A stretch of 6,922 nt of DNA, from assembly GCA_003486645.1 (NCBI GenBank), contig DNGI01000334.1:1-6922 (forward strand), written 5' to 3'. Below, piece by piece: positions 6,222 to 6,922 of this stretch (the first letter of the stretch is position 1; every line of letters starts with the position of its first letter). The position numbers and the translations under genes were made by a program. Under the pieces are notes generated by a model, which worked only from the letters and a program-made list of their open reading frames with translations, was not told where the DNA came from and searched no databases. The stretch comes from Cyanobacteria bacterium UBA11370. Its GTDB lineage: Bacteria; Cyanobacteriota; Cyanobacteriia; Cyanobacteriales; Coleofasciculaceae.

Positions 6222-6233
6222 TTGAGTCTGATT
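6222..6233 (-). promoter_or_regulatory. 12-base leader motif shared with gene at 2775
   Basis: On the speA strand this reads AATCAGACTCAA, 49 bases before the start codon. It equals the motif at 2717-2728, which lies 46 bases before its own gene. This is either a shared regulatory or leader element or coincidence. Confidence 0.3.
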
Positions 6234-6241
6234 GAAGGGGA

Positions 6242-6256
6242 AGGGGGTGTTCCCCT
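6242..6256. other. Small GC hairpin in speA leader
   Basis: AGGGG (6242-6246) pairs with CCCCT (6252-6256) around a 5-base loop. It lies 70-84 bases upstream of the speA start and would be in the leader if transcription begins further up. Confidence 0.35.
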
Positions 6257-6322
6257 GTTCTTCTTTCTCAGCTTTTCGCTACGCCTGAGTTAATTTGTCT
6301 TAGTCTCAACCGCGTGATTTAG

Positions 6323-6376
6323 GTGATAAGTAAAATGTGAGCGATCGCTGCTAATTTTTGAGATTCTGCTTATCAC
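6323..6376. promoter_or_regulatory. 8-bp inverted repeat flanking a HIP1 site
   Basis: GTGATAAG (6323-6330) and CTTATCAC (6369-6376) are exact complements separated by 38 bases. In the middle sits AGCGATCGCT (6340-6349), a palindrome that contains HIP1. The spacing suits two half-sites bound by a looping regulator or a long-loop hairpin. No known site is recognised. Confidence 0.35.
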
Positions 6377-6379
6377 TCG

Positions 6380-6393
6380 GTAGTATGTAGTAC
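6380..6393. promoter_or_regulatory. GTA-N8-TAC site, possible NtcA box
   Basis: GTAGTATGTAGTAC fits the GTA-N8-TAC consensus of NtcA, the cyanobacterial nitrogen regulator. Activated NtcA promoters usually have a -10 box about 22 bases downstream. None is found at that distance on either strand; TAATCT (6403-6408) is too close. Arginine catabolism by SpeA would make nitrogen control plausible, but the evidence is the consensus alone. Confidence 0.22.
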
Positions 6394-6553
6394 GACATTT
6401 GGTAATCTAAGCTGGGGATTCTCAACAACTGGCTAGAACCCTTGATTTTTCGTTGACGTAATCACCAAAAACCTAGCTTTTACAGGCAAGCTTGAGATTG
6501 GTGCAAGATCTGAGATCCAATTGCAAACCGCTATAACAACGTAACGACCCCAA

Positions 6554-6820
6554 ATGCCCAGAAATACCTCATTTTCAATGTTCCAAGAAGATGCTTATGT
6601 GGTTCTGGAAACGAACCAGCCAGAGCAATTTCTGACACAAGAGGAACTTCTCGAAAAACTTAAGGCAATTTTACTAACTCGGCAGGATGATTTACCGAGA
6701 GATTTGCAGAAGTTTTCCTCAGTGGAAGACCAAGCTCAGTATCTCATGGAAACCTTCTGCGAGTTAGATGTTGGTGTTGGAGAGTATTTGCAGTGGTACG
6801 TTGTGCGACTGGAAAAATGA
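6554..6820 (+). CDS. crr7: CRR7-family protein (NDH-1 assembly factor homologue)
   Basis: This 88-residue soluble protein has no signal peptide or membrane segment. The stretch QEDAYVVLETNQPEQFLT (11-28) and the end EYLQWYVVRLEK (77-88) match my memory of the CHLORORESPIRATORY REDUCTION 7 family (formerly DUF3571), found in cyanobacteria and plastids. In Arabidopsis CRR7 is needed to build the chloroplast NDH complex that drives cyclic electron flow; a similar role in cyanobacterial NDH-1 is inferred. The length matches the bacterial members. The first ATG lacks a Shine-Dalgarno sequence; Met9 (6578) is an alternative start that would still keep the conserved part. It is transcribed away from speA. 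Its TGA stop is followed at once by a long TTGTTGG array. No ndh gene is nearby. Confidence 0.78.
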   Translation: MPRNTSFSMFQEDAYVVLETNQPEQFLTQEELLEKLKAILLTRQDDLPRDLQKFSSVEDQAQYLMETFCELDVGVGEYLQWYVVRLEK

Positions 6821-6911
6821 TTGGTTGTTGTTGGTTGTTGGTTGTTGGTTGTTGGTTGTTGGTTGTTGGTTGTTGGTTGTTGGTTATTGGTTGTTGGTTG
6901 TTGGTTATTTT
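6821..6911. repeat. Long TTGTTGG heptamer array after crr7
   Basis: After the TGA stop come TTGGTTG, then eleven phased units from 6828 to 6904: eight exact TTGTTGG, one TTATTGG and two more TTGTTGG. A degenerate TTATTTT follows, and a run of seven T ends at 6914. It is the longest and most uniform array here, which suggests recent expansion. No hairpin precedes the T-run, so it is not called a terminator. Confidence 0.95.
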
Positions 6912-6922
6912 TTTACTAGTAA

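Larger units (their letters stand above)
507..6348. repeat. HIP1 octamers, nine copies
   Basis: Perfect GCGATCGC palindromes start at 507, 1623, 2085, 2241, 3906, 5073, 5450, 5841 and 6341. Eight are inside genes and one is in the speA-crr7 gap. This octamer is strongly over-represented in many cyanobacterial genomes and is the main evidence for the source of the DNA. Confidence 0.95.
6173..6553. other. Divergent gap between speA and crr7
   Basis: No gene was found in these 381 bases. The speA side holds a short hairpin, the 12-base motif shared with the sugar-nucleotide gene, and CTCAG/CTGAG (6267-6271, 6285-6289). The middle holds an 8-bp inverted repeat around a HIP1 site and a GTA-N8-TAC site. 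Near crr7 are TTGACG (6453-6458), the odd palindrome GATCTGAGATC (6507-6517) and TATAAC (6532-6537). No properly spaced -35/-10 pair was found for either gene. Confidence 0.6.

Noticed and set aside
6821..6922. Intrinsic terminator for crr7
   Set aside because: A run of seven T ends the array, but the G/T-only repeat cannot form a stable stem before it.

Overview
The window is almost certainly from a filamentous cyanobacterium. It carries nine perfect HIP1 octamers (GCGATCGC) in 6.9 kb, where about 0.1 would be expected by chance. It also has cyanobacteria-type genes (an NDH-1 assembly factor of the CRR7 family, a cyanobacterial-style biosynthetic arginine decarboxylase) and dense heptameric tandem repeats of the kind known as STRRs in Nostoc and relatives. 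I cannot fix the genus from the sequence alone.

Layout, left to right: pdxH (152-796, minus), pyridoxamine 5'-phosphate oxidase; a repeat-filled divergent gap; a small LapA-domain membrane protein (1158-1517, plus); scpA (1596-2399, plus), the kleisin of the SMC condensin; a 375-base gap rich in small inverted repeats; an NDP-sugar pyrophosphorylase with a C-terminal beta-helix (2775-3938, plus); a convergent gap made mostly of heptamer repeats; speA (4103-6172, minus), arginine decarboxylase; a 381-base divergent gap; and crr7 (6554-6820, plus) followed by a long heptamer array that runs almost to the window edge. These are chromosomal housekeeping genes without an obvious common pathway. 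The only likely operon is the LapA-domain gene with scpA. PdxH makes pyridoxal phosphate, the cofactor of SpeA, but the two genes are not linked in transcription.

The unusual content lies in the repeats. At least four heptamer families occur (GATTTTG, ATCTAAA, TTGTTGG, AATGACC). In four genes the heptamers begin directly after the stop codon. In the three that carry TTGTTGG, the G/T-rich strand is always the mRNA strand of the gene just ended. One array spans the whole gap between the LapA-domain gene and scpA and supplies the scpA start codon. One GATTTTG array is interrupted, without loss of phase, by a 27-base hairpin element that looks like a small dispersed repeat. Another copy of the same heptamer lies in frame inside speA, in a low-complexity insertion. 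Opposed heptamer tracts between the convergent genes form an 18-bp inverted repeat. I did not find a new multi-gene system; the notable biology here is how these very small repeats have colonised gene boundaries and one enzyme.
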